Assembly (NCBI GenBank): GCA_008638375.1
Contig: CM018038.1
Location: 15,026,515-15,090,514, forward strand
Direction: 5' to 3'
Source: Nyssa sinensis
Taxonomy: Eukaryota; Streptophyta; Magnoliopsida; Cornales; Nyssaceae
DNA length: 64,000 bases
Below the pieces are notes generated by a model, which saw nothing but the letters and a program-made list of their open reading frames with translations, was not told the origin of the DNA and did not search any database. Below, piece after piece: positions 50,701 to 62,793 of this stretch. Numbering within the stretch: position 1 is the stretch's first letter; each line of letters begins with the position of its first letter. Position numbers and translations under genes: made by a program.

Positions 50701-53700
50701 CATCCCAGTTGGTGATGTGGATAATATTGAAGAGCTGGTTTGGAATTTGGGTTGCAAGGTGGGCTTCTAGCCATCTACTTATTTGGGTTTACCGCTTGGT
50801 GCAAACCGCACCTACTTGGTGGTGGGAAAAGGAGAAAGGGTCAAGTTTTGGAAAGATAAGTGGTATGGGAACACAATCTTGGAACATAGATTCCCAAGAC
50901 TCTTCCGTATCTCCTCAAATCAAGATGCTTGGGTGAAGGACTATGTCACCTTTAATGAGAGTGGTTATGTTTGGGCTCCTTACTTTAACAAAAATCTATA
51001 CGATTGAGAGGCGGAGGAGGTTCTTGTTATGGAAAGCAATCGAACTCAAGACTATCTTCAAAGAAGAGGTTTCTCCATCTGGGAGGCCTCTTGGAAGGCC
51101 ATCTTGACGATTGACAACCTGAAGAAGCAAGGTTTCCATATGGCTAGTAGATGCTATCTTTGCAAGCTAGAGGAGGAAGGGGTGGCCCATGTTTCACTGC
51201 CCCGTTTCTCGTGACTGTTGGAACCTTGGGTGCAAAGTTCGGAAGGAGATTAAAAAAATCTGGAGACTTGTGTCCATTTGCCCATTTCTTTTGTGAATTC
51301 TATTTTTTTGGGCTAAAAAGGTGTTCGTGTAAATGCTCTGTCCTTAGTTGATTTTTTGGGGTCCTTAAGTCCCTTGTAATGGGTTGGCCCCCTTTGGGCA
51401 CCATTTATATACATCTTTAATTATAAAAAAAACAGACGTTTCTCCTTGGCAAATATATGTGTTATGTGTTGGGAGGGGGAGGAGAATATCAACCACTTGG
51501 TTCGTCATTGCCCTTTTGCTAGAGATACTTAGCAAGTGTGCTTATTGCTTTTTGGGATAGTTTGGGTCCATGAAGCACGAATACGAACACGAGACACGGA
51601 TACGCAAACATGTCATTTCTAAAAAAAGTAGGATACGGATACATCAGAGACACGTATAATTTTTTATATTTTTTATTTGACCATATAATAAAAACCTAAG
51701 CTTATTTCAATTAAAATTTGCATAAAAACATAAAAATCACAAAAATATTCAAGGTTTTACAATAACAAAGTCATTAAATAAAAATTCAAGAACTTCTTCA
51801 TTCAATCATCAACATTTATGATTCAACTTTCAAAACAAATTTACTAACTATTACATAGCATCGAACATATATATATATGACCAAAAAAAAAACAACAAAG
51901 GAGAAGAGGAAAAAATCCAAAAAAGAAGGGGAAGAAAACACAAAACGTGTCCGAAATTCAAAAAATAAAAAACAAAAAACCGGACACTTTTTCACGTGAA
52001 AACATGTGTCAAAGAGTTGACACATTCACAGAACAACTGAAATTAGCAGTTGGGCAGAAGTCAACAAGATGAAAAAGACAAAGAATCTTGGGGCAATTAG
52101 AATATCAATTGTATTTGTTTGCCAAGTCAAGCAGTTCCATACACTAAGATAGAACAAGATGCAGAGAGATTCACCAGTACTGACGGAGCAAGCCGCCGTT
52201 AAGTTATCAACCATTGGCATATTAAGTGCAAGAGACACTGCACGACGAGCTGCCAGCTGTGCCTCAGAGAGTTGTGAGCCACCTCCCACATTCAAGGTGC
52301 TCTGTCGCTTCCTGATAATGGACCACCTCTGCACATACCCATGATCCCATGAAGATTAGGAGAAAAAACAATTAAAAACTATGAGTTAAACAATATTTAC
52401 AATGGATGGAAAAATGGTCAAACTTCATTGATGAGAGCTAACCTATAATCCAATTCACAAAATTTAGATCAAAACAAAAAATTTACAGTAGAAAAATAGT
52501 TCCGTTGCCGGGATTTGAACCCGGGAAACCTGGGAAAACCCCAGACATCCTAACCAGACTAGATAACAACGGATTGCTATAACACAGTAGTAACTGTGTT
52601 TCTTTCAACTACAACTTCATAATGAGGACAAAACTTTGAAAACAGCCAGAGAACACAGATCTTCTCTCTCTCTCTTCTTTGATAAATATATACATTAAAA
52701 AGAGTGCCAAGGCGCACCCATTGACATGCGTGGTATACAATTCTATACAAGGAAGATAGAAAATTCATCTCTCTCAAAAACTCTACAAAAGAATCTATAA
52801 ATGTATCATTATAGAAAGAACCAACAACTCAGAAGTGTAAGACTGAAAAACATGAGCTTAATTTTGCAAGGGGTGATCTCTTCCCTTAAAAAATTCTCCT
52901 ATTCCTGTCTCCATAAAAAGTTCTCCTATTCATGTCAACATATACACCAAATATACATAAAGGCACAAACATTTAGCAACTCTATCACGCCGCGAGTCCC
53001 ATGACCCAAAGAGTGATTTCAAATTATTAGGAAGAATTAAATTCCATGAGATCATAATTAAACATGACCATGGAAGTCAACCAGACTCCCAAACATTAAG
53101 TTTGACCAGGGGGCAGTAGCACCAAGGGCTTATGGTACTAGGTACTTAAAATTTCGATTTTAAATGTCAAAAATATGTCCAACTGCCAATTATAGCTGCT
53201 TAATCCCCCTCCCCCCCCCCCCCCCAACCCAAAAAAAAAATACACACACACGAAAGGAAAATGGAAAGAAAAGGCAAAAGAATATTGTTCATTTGAAGTT
53301 TTACTTCAAGAAAGCCCCAGAAAGTAACTAACAATCTTCAAAATTATAGAACCCATAATGCCCATGTCAACTTCCTGACTAATAATGCCTATGCAACTGA
53401 GCTAAAAGTAAACAAAAAAATCACAAACAAGTTCTCCAGGCCTTTCAAGTATCAAATACAAAAAAAAAAATGAACTTTTTATATAAAACCAATTTCTTAG
53501 TTATTACTACTACAAACAAAACCAGAACCATTCAACATGAACACAGAAACACACAACTGTTCCCAAGTTGAGATATTATAAATGACAGCTTCATAGAATG
53601 AAAAAAAAAAAAAAGATCCTACTAATTCTGTAAATGTATCTATTCATAAGTTTGTTCCATCATCTAGCAAAAGGATTTGCAAAAAGGGTTGGCTACAAGT

Positions 53701-55826
53701 AATTAGTGCTAACTGCCATGAGATCATTGTAAAATAGAAAAACAAATTTAAAATAAATCAGAGAATAAGTTCAACATGCTATTTAGCCAAGAATCAGTAG
53801 GGTAGTGTGTACCTAATAATAGGGCAGGTAAATTATATACTTTTTCTTGCAACTGTATAGACTGTAAAGCAATCTCGCAAACACAAATGTCGTAAGACTC
53901 TGATTCCTCTCAGACAGAGGATAGAACTCACAAAGAAACAATTGTTTGCTGGTAATAAATTAAAGTAATACATAGTATTGAACACTTGAGGATAGAAATT
54001 CTAGACTTCCTTACTTGTAGTCAAAATAATCAAGGTAACAAGATGATTTCCAGAACTACACCTCCAAGATAATGCGTGGCCCTGGTGTCTGATGATCCAT
54101 CCATTGGTGACAAAAGATATTATTTATCATTATGCACAAACAACAATACACATTCAAACAAGTTGCTGGTTCATGCAAAAAGAGTAAACTACATACAGTA
54201 ACATATCTTAATCCTTTCTCGTGTATCTTTGATTCTTACATCCCCTAAGAAAACATGAATATGGACAGATAAATTAACTATAAGACTATTAAATCTCATA
54301 TCCATAGGAGATGTCAAACTTAACATAGACAATTAATTTTTGCTAGACCTAAAATTATATAGACATACTTTGGCTTAATTCTCAGATTGTTACTTCTTGG
54401 AAGCTTTACAAATCGTTTAGCAATCATTCTGCTCAAACATTTTATGAATAAGATTATCCACCTGGGTTCACATCTCAAACTAGAGTACCCACTGATGCAT
54501 GTAACCAAATAGTTTGTAAGGCACATGCCAAAGTATACTCAGGGTTACCTAGTCAACACATCTAACAACCACCACTGGTATAGGCCTAATGCAAGCAGTT
54601 GACGGTTGACAGGGTAAGGCAACCACCTAGGTGACACTAGCCTACCATCCATGTAATAAATTAGTTGAATAATATCAGAAGTGTAGGATTGAGCATTTTT
54701 ATTGGCCACACAACATAGAACTTGGTCGATCATTAAGTAGAAGTCAGTGGAGCTGCAAAAACAACCTGAGAAAGCTGTGAAGCAGTTCTGTCGCCCTTGA
54801 AATCTCCTTTCAAGATATTTGCCCAATTCCCTTCACCACATTTCTGAACAGCAGCAATCAGCTCCAAATCCTCCGCTGCAGACCATGGTTTCCTTTTCTT
54901 TCGAGGAGGAAGGTTACCACCAGCTGATCCATTTGCATCCAATCCTTCGGCAGATGGCACTGTAGAGAGTGGCTGTTTTTGAACAGAAACTGGAACGGTA
55001 ATGTTTGTCCCTTGCATAGCCAATTGTGAATTTTCTAAAGGAACTCTGGATGACTGGCCATTAGGTATATTTATAGTCAATGGAGCCTCAACTGTTGTGC
55101 CGTTTGGCAGGCTTGAGTCACTTGGTACACCAGAAGCAATCAGTACCTGACCAAGCCAAACATTCCCAAAAGATAAGCCTGTTGAAACTTGACAATTACA
55201 AACAATTAAGATCAACAAAACAACACACAAGCATTATGGCTGTCCAAAAAAAATTTGAGGTACCACTGGATGTGCAGAGTATAGACCATGGCATGCCAGT
55301 AGTAGTCAATAATCTGAAGGACTGATTATAATTTTTTTTATACAAATAATAAAAACTGAATGTTCTGCCTTATCAGCATACTCAACAAATTGATTGAATC
55401 GGATAACAATGGCAGACCATCTACAGTCCCTACTATACATTCACCACATCTCTGAACCCCAAAGAATGCAATAATCAGATTACCACAACCACCAAATTAA
55501 CTCTGTGCTGTGTAAAAATCCCGGTGGTAAGTCCCCGCACTTGTATCGTAGCAGAATGCCATGATAATTAGAGCTGACCACCTATGTGGCATGCATGGCA
55601 GAGAGTTCAAAAGCTGATCCTTTTTTTCTTTTTTCTTTTGGGGGTGGGGGGTGCAATCATCAGCTTATCATAATGTGTGCTGTGTAAAAACCCTAGAGGT
55701 AAGTTACATGAAGCAAATCATGCAACTAGTTTGACTTACCTTCACACATGCTGCAGCCTCTGCTGAAGCTTCACTACTCACTGCAGGGAAAGCTTCCAAT
55801 TCATACTCTAGATCACTATCATCATC
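47737..55826 (-). CDS. Myb/SANT (homeodomain-like) nuclear protein, 5' end missing
   Basis: Four exons are visible, reading downward: 55826-55740, 55146-54766, 52328-52175 and 48845-47737 (stop). Joined in phase they give about 576 residues: DDDSDLEYELEAFPAVS..., then VLIASGVPSDSS..., then the SANT helices. The single SANT repeat (KPWSAAEDLELIAAVQKCG, GNWANILKGDF, GDRTASQLSQ|RWSIIRKRQ) is split by the 54765-52329 intron. Its helix 1-3 aromatic residues (W, W, W) are present. The C-terminal 370 residues are low-complexity, rich in Ser/Ala/Gly, then acidic. The family resembles Arabidopsis At1g58220/At1g09710 (recalled, not searched), for which a DNA or chromatin role is presumed. A second donor at 52180 (exon end 52181) also keeps frame. 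The open frame at 55826 has no start, so N-terminal exons lie upstream, probably beyond the transposons or the window. Confidence 0.85.
49230..51431 (+). mobile_element. 5'-truncated LINE retrotransposon in a SANT-gene intron (antisense)
   Basis: The plus-strand frame enters in the region before the reverse transcriptase (DDFKELVGNWWSFQVNGNPS, about 49281). It continues with stops and frameshifts through RT (see 49626-50770) to a C-terminal zinc-finger-RVT-like section (WEASWKAILTIDNLKKQGF, RCYLCKLEEEGVAHV at 51085-51200). It ends in a 3' UTR holding TTGGCCCCCTTTGGGCACC and a short A run at 51424-51431. The endonuclease domain is absent, typical of 5' truncation. It lies in the large intron between SANT exons 52175-52328 and 47737-48845, opposite to the host gene. 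No clear target duplication was identified. Confidence 0.82.
49626..50770 (+). pseudogene. Broken LINE reverse transcriptase
   Basis: RT motifs appear in order but in different frames: DKAPGPDRFSMAFFRDCWE (about 49868), then DFRPINLVGGLYKLLAKELA (about 50047), then GLRQGDPLS in a shifted frame (about 50427), then HLLFADDTLIFCEA (about 50572) with the catalytic Asp pair. Stops interrupt it after NRLK (50118), before DIEKAYDYVS (50253) and after GNGEAT (50403). It cannot make an active enzyme. Confidence 0.85.
51434..51570 (+). mobile_element. Second LINE 3' fragment abutting the first
   Basis: Immediately after the A run at 51424-51431, the sequence reads as a zinc-finger-RVT tail in the plus frame (GGGEENINHLVRHCPFARDT, then LLLFGIVW). 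This is a second LINE 3' region, upstream in element order from what precedes it. It therefore suggests that one LINE inserted into, or was joined to, another. Confidence 0.6.
51572..52018. repeat. Relative of the AAGCACGGATACG repeat
   Basis: The left part GAAGCACGAATACGAACACG, GGATACGCAAACATGTCATT and TCATTCAATCATCAACATTTATGATTCAA match the element at 27272-27612 in order. The right end is less clear; GTGTCAAAGAGTTGACACATT may belong to it. The interior is A-rich. Confidence 0.5.
52501..52574 (-). tRNA. tRNA-Glu-like gene with remodelled anticodon loop (possible pseudogene)
   Basis: The minus strand folds as a 74-nt cloverleaf. The acceptor TCCGTTG pairs with CAACGGA plus discriminator A, the D stem ATCT pairs with GGAT, the anticodon stem TCTGG pairs with CCAGG, the variable loop is TTTC, and the T arm is CCGGG-TTCAAAT-CCCGG. 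The acceptor, T arm and anticodon stem match plant tRNA-Glu. The 7-nt anticodon loop is GGTTTTC rather than the usual CTTTCAC. By position the anticodon would be TTT (Lys), but the universal U33 is G and position 37 is T, so decoding is doubtful. A T5 Pol III terminator follows at 52496-52492. The D-stem change at position 10 also weakens box A. It lies in an intron of, and on the same strand as, the SANT gene. Three stems and the terminator are preserved, but I favour an evolving pseudogene. Confidence 0.65.
53204..53247. repeat. Poly-C / CA-rich tract in SANT-gene intron
   Basis: CCCCCTCCC followed by a run of C, then AACCC, poly-A and a short (AC) repeat. It resembles the poly-C tracts at 16389 and 57091 and is likely polymorphic and hard to assemble. 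Confidence 0.7.
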
Positions 55827-57229
55827 CTGCCATCCAAAATTAAATTCACTTAGAATAAGAAAAACTTCAGTGAATCAGACTATTTCCATGCACCAACTAA
55901 AAGTACCATAGTCTGGAGATGCGGGACTTCTTACATATATACCACCATAAATTTCAGTTATATCTCACACCTGAAAATACCCCCTCCTTTCCATCCATTT
56001 ATGAATTTTATAAGCAAGTAATCAAATCGGTTTGTTAATAATATCAATGTCTCATCAGCTCCCCATGTAAGACAAATATTACAAGTGAAGTCAATTGAGT
56101 ACCTTCAACTGAAATTTCATATTTGCTCTATTGTCATCAGTTTGACCACTATCCCACTAGCAATGAAACTCCAAGTTTATATGTCCTTCGATTGAATGTT
56201 TCAAATTTATATTGTATATAAAGAGCCATGCATGCTAAAGTTGCATCAAATCACATGTTATACATCCCCGCTCAAGATGCTGATTTCAGATATAAGATTC
56301 ACAACAAAGCTAAAAATTGGATCATTTCAACAAATATATCCAGAAAGTCCGAATTCATGCTAAAATTTCACCATATAGATATCATAAATTTGTAGGATGC
56401 TGAGAAGTAACAAATAGGGAATGTTCTGATTGAAGTCAACTTCCAAAAACATGCCACAAGAATAGTAGCACGTGGAGCTAACATGTTAGAATTACTGTTT
56501 AAAAACTTCAAAGCCATAATAAATTAAGAGTAAAGCAGAAAGGGTTCTTACAAAACAATACAAAATTATACTAATGATCCATACAGATAATGATAATTTG
56601 CTGTTAGATACCAATTGGTATATGTTTGTGAGGATTCTTTGAGAGGGATAGGGCAGCGCAGGACTTTGCACAGTAAATAAGACACACAAGAAAGAAATAC
56701 TGCACAAGAGCAGGGTAGCAAGGCAGAAAGAACCCGGTGAGGCAGTATACGATCCTTGGGGGGCCGGTGGGCATGCTACCTGATCTGCGAGGTATGGACC
56801 TCCGGACAAGAGCAGAGTAGGTCTAGTCTTCTTACTGTAGGGAAGGGCCCTTGTAGTGGTGTTGTGTTTTACATATTATGACTGCCTTGTTATGTCTTGT
56901 CCCCCTTGGGCATGGGCTTCATGTATTCATAGAAGCCATGGGCCCGTTATTGTCAACACATAAAATGGTCAAAACATACCGAAATGATCAAAAATTTTAT
57001 TTTATGACAGCAATAATTCTAGAAATTGGTAAAAGACTCCTTTTTTTTCCCTCTCAAATGAAGGAGCAGATTGTAAGATTAAACACACACCCCCCCCCAA
57101 CCAAAAAAAAAAAAGATAAGGAAAAGTAAAAATAGTTTAAATGAGGAGGTAAGTGACATACTTAGTTACTAATTATAATAGCTTAACTTATTATTTGTTT
57201 TACTTAAATTATTATTATTTTATTAATAA
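55827..57229. other. Region upstream of the first visible SANT exon
   Basis: Presumed intron sequence. No minus-strand exon with an ATG that splices into GATGATGATAGTGATC at 55826 was found. A GC-richer patch (56690-56840, with GGTGGGCATGCTACCTGATC) may be a repeat fragment. A poly-C and poly-A tract lies at 57091-57115. Confidence 0.45.
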
Positions 57230-58795
57230 TAATAGTTCCTTTGTATTAATCACAAGGGGCCCGAGAAAGGCACCCCACTCTATACAAAGAAAAGGGACCA
57301 GCTACATGAATCAAAGCCTAAGATCCCCCAAAAAATCTATAAGCCTAATTAAATACATAGGAAACTCTTCTTTAATCCAAAAAAACATAGTTTTCAAGAA
57401 AGTATCTTTCAACTTCCACAAGGGAGATTCCGCCCCTTCAAACACTCTACAATTCTTCTCTCTCCAAATGCACCAAACGAGGCAAACGGGAGCCATGGTC
57501 CATGCAATCTTCAATTCCTTTCTAACTTTCTTACATCTCCAACCCAAAAAAAATTTCTTTACTGTTGTCGGCATGACCGACAAGCATCCAAAAATGCTAA
57601 AGAGTAAGTTCCAAACATCCCGTGCTAAATTACAATGTAAAAGCAAATAATCCACCATTTTCTCACTCTATTTGCAACAATTTGAAAGATGATAACCTGT
57701 CCGCTTAAAAATTATCCACCGTTAAAATAGCACCCCACACTGCTTCCCAAGCAAAAAAAGTGGCTTTCTTTGGAACTTGAGATTTCCAAATCAACCGCCA
57801 TGGAAACGTGGATCCCTTTCTATCCACCAAATGCCCATAGAATGATTGTATTGAGAAGAATCCATCCGTACTTCCTTTCCACCTAATCCCATCCGACCTA
57901 CCCTACCTTAATTCCACCTAGCTCAAAAGACTCCCAATCAAAAAAATATCTCCTAAACGTCGGACTCCAAACTCTTCTTCTGCCCACCCACTCAATACAA
58001 TCCACCATTGAAGCTTCCTTGTCCAAAACGATATCTAAAAGATTTCGGAACTTGTATTTCGGTATCCCCTCCCCATGCCACGAGTCACCCCAAAATCTCA
58101 CCCTTGAACCATCCCCAATAGCATAATTGATGCATGAAATGAAGCCTTCTTTACCCTTACCTATAGCTTTCCAAACACCACAACCATGCGGCCTAGTGGT
58201 GGTCGAATCCCGAGGCCATCACCCTCCTTTCTCACACCCATACTTTGCACCAATCTCATCTCTCCACATAGCCCCATTTTCCATAGTAAATTGTCACATC
58301 CATTTCCCCAACAAAGCTTTATTGAAAGTTCCTAAATCCTTGATCCCCAATCCTCCATCCGCTAAAGGAGCTTTCACTTTTTCCCAGTTGACTAAGTGAA
58401 TCTTCTTCCCTTCCTCACTGCTACCCCACCAAAAATGCTGCTAAATCTTCTCTAGCTTTACCCGGACTGGCATAGTGAAAAGGGATATATAAATATATAT
58501 TAGGTGGGCAAATTCTCCAATGTGTTTTTAATGAGAGTAATCCATCCCCCCTTAGACAGATATTGGCTCTTCCACCCCGAAAGCCTTTACTGAAACCTCT
58601 AAACTACCGCATCCCAAATCCCAGACGAACGAGCAGAAGCTCCCAACGGTAAACCAAGGTACACTGGTGGAAAACTACCCACCCTACACACCAAAGCTAC
58701 AACCATCTCCTCCACATCACAAACTTCCCCTACTTGGAAGAATCTCTATCTAACGAATGTTAATCTTCAACCCGGACACTATTTCAAAACACAAC
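57230..58795 (-). mobile_element. 5'-truncated LINE retrotransposon, minus strand
   Basis: Reading downward from about 58420, a long near-open stretch runs HLVNWEKVKAPLADGGLGIK, KALLGKWMWQFTMENG, then RFWGDSWHGEGIPKYKFRNL and WSPTFRRYFFDWESFELG. A zinc-finger-RVT tail follows (VDYLLLHCNLARDVWNLLF, VCLVWCIWREKNCRVFEG at 57650-57430). The 3' UTR includes GGTGCCTTTCTCGGGCCCC and ends near 57230 in an ATTATT-type tail. Only the thumb and post-RT part of ORF2 is present. It is a different copy from, and of opposite orientation to, the LINE at 49230-51431. It lies upstream of the first visible SANT exon, on the same strand as that gene. Confidence 0.8.
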
Positions 58796-58924
58796 ACAAC
58801 AAGAGAATAATTTCATACATAATACTTATTATGTTATAGTTGCACTAAATTATAACAATTTCATATGCTTATGAAAAATTATAATACTTTCATATTTCAT
58901 GAAAAATATTAGCTCTAAAATCTT

Positions 58925-59041
58925 TCATACTTGGTGTCCGTTTGGCGGGGGCGTTTCCCCAACCTAAAACGGAGTTTTGAGCCCGCAAATGAGTTCTAAG
59001 CAAAAATGAACCTGTTTGGCAGGGCTTTTGGCATCCGTGGG
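58925..59041. repeat. Short repeat adjoining the second hAT
   Basis: The related segments TGTCCGTTTGGCGGGGGCGTTT (58940) and CTGTTTGGCAGGGCTTTTGG (59012) lie about 72 bp apart. The TTTGGC(A/G)GGG core resembles the starts of common plant MITEs. No full element could be delimited before the hAT left end at 59042. Confidence 0.35.
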
Positions 59042-60122
59042 TAGGGATGGCAACTTGCCCCGCCCTGTCGGGGCCCCGCCCCTAATGGAACGGGTTCAGG
59101 GGGTGATAATAAATGGGGCGGGGTCGGGGATAAGAGTGAAAAACCCCCGCAGGGTTGGGGGAGGGGCCACCCCGCCCCGATTATACTTAAAACTACTCTT
59201 CTACCCTTATTAGTTTATAAATTAACAAGCATACCTCATATATATATATATTTACACACCACCACAGTTATAGAAGCAGAAGCACTGTGCGACACTGCCG
59301 CTTCCTTCCAAGATCGACCCTCCCTTCCATTCACAAATCAAGCCAGGCCGGCTGTTGCTCCATTCACACCGCCGTTCCACAACTCCACTGTCACAAAACA
59401 GACCTTCATCCCTTCCATCATGATTGGCGTCAGCTCCTTCCAAGACCCTCTCTCCCATTCACGAATCAAGTTACCGATCTCCTTCTATCCTTCACGTCGG
59501 CCACCGTTCCATTCACGCCGTTGCTTGTCCGACTCCACAAAACCCCCTTCCATGATCATCGACCATCGTTGCAGCAACTGGAAGTTTTGAATGAAGCCAG
59601 TCGCCATCGAACGAACCCAGTCTCCGTCGACCAATGACCTCTCCTTCCATCTCTGTCGTCATCGTCCACTCAAGGGTTCAGGTAAGCGCTGGAAAGCCAT
59701 GATTTGTTAAACACACACACAATAAGAGAGATTTATGTGAAATTGGTCTAATATTGATATTGTTTTGGAAACTGGAAAACCTTATTAGCAGTTGGATAAC
59801 AAGCTAAGCTTGTGTGTGTGTGTGTAACAGTGGGTGTAATAATAGGCCATGACATTTGAATTTAAGGTTTGAAAAACTAAAAATAACTTCCAAACACACA
59901 CATGTAAAAGCAGAAAAATGACCTCTAATTATTATTATATATACATATATATTTAATATATAAATTATATAATAATAGATTGTAACTCATGTTGTTGGGA
60001 TGGATTCTTGTGTTGTGGTCTTGAAACTAATTATGGGTTTTGATTAGTTTTGTTCATTTGGAGAGAATTTTTTGTTGTTTTTTACTTATATTGCTGTAAT
60101 TTTATTAATAATAGGTTAAAAA

Positions 60123-62306
60123 ATGTCTGAACAAGGAGAAACCCACGTTGGTTCAACTCCTGTTGATTCAAGTCCCTTAACTCCTATTGATTCAACTCCA
60201 TCTCTCACTCCTACCTCAACTTCAACTCAAGTTTCACCTAGAAAAAGAAAGTTAACGTCCATTGTTTGGAATGATTTCAAGAAAGTTAAGGTAGAAGGAG
60301 AGGATTATGCAATTTGCAAATCAAAACTTAGAGCATCTAGTAAAAATGGGACAAAAAGTTTGCATGACCACATTGGGAGATGTAAAAAGAGCAGAAGTAT
60401 GGATATAAGGCAAAAACTTTTGCAAGCCAATTAAAAAAAAAAGTGAGGGACAAGTGGAGTACCATAATTTTATTTTTGATCAAGAAGTTGCACGACGTGA
60501 ACTTTCAACCATGGTCATGTTACATGAATATCCCTTGTTGATCATATTGGCTTTCGAAGATATTCAAATAGCCTCCAACTGATGTTTAAGATGATTTCAA
60601 GGAACACTTTAAAAAGTGGTATCTTGAAGATTTATGAACGTGAGAAGTCAAAAACAATTAAGTTATTGGAAAATGTTGAAAGTAGAATTGCCCTTACTTC
60701 TGATATGTGGACTTCAAATCAAACCAAGAAAGGCTTCATGGCAGTAACAGCACATTTCGTTGATGATGCATGGGTTTTGCAAAGTCGGATATTAAGGTAT
60801 TATTTATGCTTGTTTCTTTTTTACTAATTTTTTAAAATAAAATTCTATTAGTTATTTCAAATAAAAAATTTATGACTAAATGTCTATATTATAAATTAAT
60901 GTGCTTTAGGTTTTTTTATGTGCCTGCTCCACATAATAAGGAAGTACTTTCTGATGCTCTTGTTGATTGCTTGTTGGATTGGAATATTGATCGCAAGTTA
61001 TCTACCATTACTTTGGATAATTGTACCACAAATGATGTTGTTATTGATAATATTGGTAGTAAACTTGATTCAAGCTCACTTTTGTTAGATGGAAGGGTAC
61101 TTCACATGAGATGTTGTGCGCATATCTTGAATTTAATTGTGAAAGATGGGTTAGAAGTAATTGGGCAAGGGAGTGAAAGACTATGCGATAGTGTTGTGTT
61201 TTGGACAGCAACACAAGGTAGAAATGAAAAATTTGAAGACACTTGCCGTCAATTAAAAGTTTCACATACTAAGAAATTGTGTCTTGATTGTAAAACCCGA
61301 TGGAACTCAACACACTCCATGCTTGAAATTGCTATCATGTACAAAGATGTGTTTCCAAGATTGAAACAATGTAAGAGGCTTTATACTAGATTCCAACTGA
61401 TGAAGATTGGGACAAAGCAAAAGAAATTTGTGAAAGATTGATGTTGTTTTATAGTGTTACCGAGTTATTTTCTGGGACCCATTATCCAACTGCTAATTGT
61501 TATTTTCCAAAAGTTTGCAAGATTAGAGTGGCATTGGTTGATTGGCTTCAAAGCCCAAGTGAGATCATTAGGGCGATGGCATAAAAAATGATGGAAAAAT
61601 ATTGGGATGTTTGTCATGTTATCATGGGAATAGCAATTGTTTTGGATTCACGGTACAAGTTAAGGCTAGTGTCATATTATTTTGAAAACATTTATGGAGA
61701 GGGAGCTCAGTTTGACGTTGAAAAAATTCGTCGGGATTGTTATGATTTGCTCCATGAGTACAAAGCTAAGTCAAGAGCGATTGGCACTAGTGTTGGAGGA
61801 GAAACTTCATATTTTCATTTGGGGGTATCTAATATTAGCAAGGATGAACTTTCTGATTATGATTTATATGTTAGCTCCAGTTCAAGCAATGTGAATGTTA
61901 AATCAGAGTTGGATATTTATTTGGAGGAACAAGTATTGCCTAGAACCCTTGACTTTGATATTTTGAACTGGTGGAAGGCAAATGGTACGAAGTATCCAAC
62001 TCTACAAAGGATTGCTCAAGATATTTTAGCTATTCCTGTGTCAACGGTTGCATCAGAATCTGCTTTCAGTACCAGTGGTAAATTGGTTAGGCTTCATCCA
62101 ATTATCTTGGAGGCATTAATGTGTTCACAAAGTTGGTTATGGAATGAAATCAATGGTATATAAATTTAAAATTTTTATTATTTGATTAGTTTATTAAAAA
62201 TAATTATCTAATAAATTATTACTTTTCTTGTTCGATAGGATCATTGAAACAAGAAGGTTTTACTTCAATCTATGATGAGGATAATTGTGATGATGACAAT
62301 GTTTGA
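60123..62306 (+). pseudogene. Broken hAT transposase (BED finger / RICESLEEPER type)
   Basis: The start MSEQGETHVGST and a Ser/Thr/Pro-rich lead are followed by a BED finger (about residues 53-90: IVWNDFKKV, then AICKSKL and GTKSLHDHIGRC). The second zinc-binding Cys of the usual CxxC is missing. The frame stops at 60432. Further pieces follow: ISRNTLKSGILKIYEREKSK and IALTSDMWTSNQTKKGFMAV (60582 on), the core LSTITLDNCTTNDVVIDN and MRCCAHILNLIVKDGLE (60900-61440), a frameshift near 61380, and an in-frame TAA at 61582. Next come the DUF4413-like section (EKYWDVCHVIMGIAIVLDSR) and the dimerisation motif (VSTVASESAFSTSGKLV), with several residues missing before RLHPIILEAL. A small intron (about 62155-62238) precedes a final acidic exon ending DDDNV. 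The protein is inactive as read. Confidence 0.85.
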
Positions 62307-62793
62307 GAAATCAATGTCATTTATTGTGATGGGTCATGATTTTAATTGTTAACGGTTATAACCTTATTTTCATATTACAGGAACTTGTGGATTTCGTGGG
62401 CGAATGAATTTTGATTTATTAGAAGATGATATCATGACAAAGGATCAATGATTGATGCTTTTTTCTTTTGAATTTGTAGTAATGTTGTGATGTTCAAACT
62501 TGGGATATTTAATGTTTGTGGATTTAGAGTATTATTGTTTTGTTTACTTGTGAGGATATTTTTTTGGATTTGTAGTAATTTTGTGATGTGGTGACTTGGG
62601 AAGTTAGTACTTAAGATTTGAATTGTTTCATGTTTGTGGATTTGTAGTATTGTTTTATTTATTTGTGGGATATGATTTTAGTAGTGAATTTTTCTATATT
62701 AATTCATTTGATTGAGCTATGATTTTAGTGGTGGATTTTTTAATATTAATTCATTTGATTGAGCTAGGCATTTGGTTTAAAATTGGTGAAATT

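Noticed and set aside
54545..54826. A minus-strand 93-codon frame overlapping the SANT exon region
   Set aside because: It is a different frame from the exon that encodes the SANT helices and runs into intron sequence. It is a shadow.
57153..57650. A 165-codon plus-strand frame over the minus-strand LINE
   Set aside because: The minus strand carries recognisable LINE protein (HCNLARDVWNLLF, VWCIWREKNCRVFEG), so the plus-strand frame is its mirror.
59016..59637. Plus- and minus-strand frames of 65-116 codons in the GC-rich part near 59.0-59.6 kb
   Set aside because: They fall in the subterminal region and leader of the second hAT element. No conserved protein was recognised.
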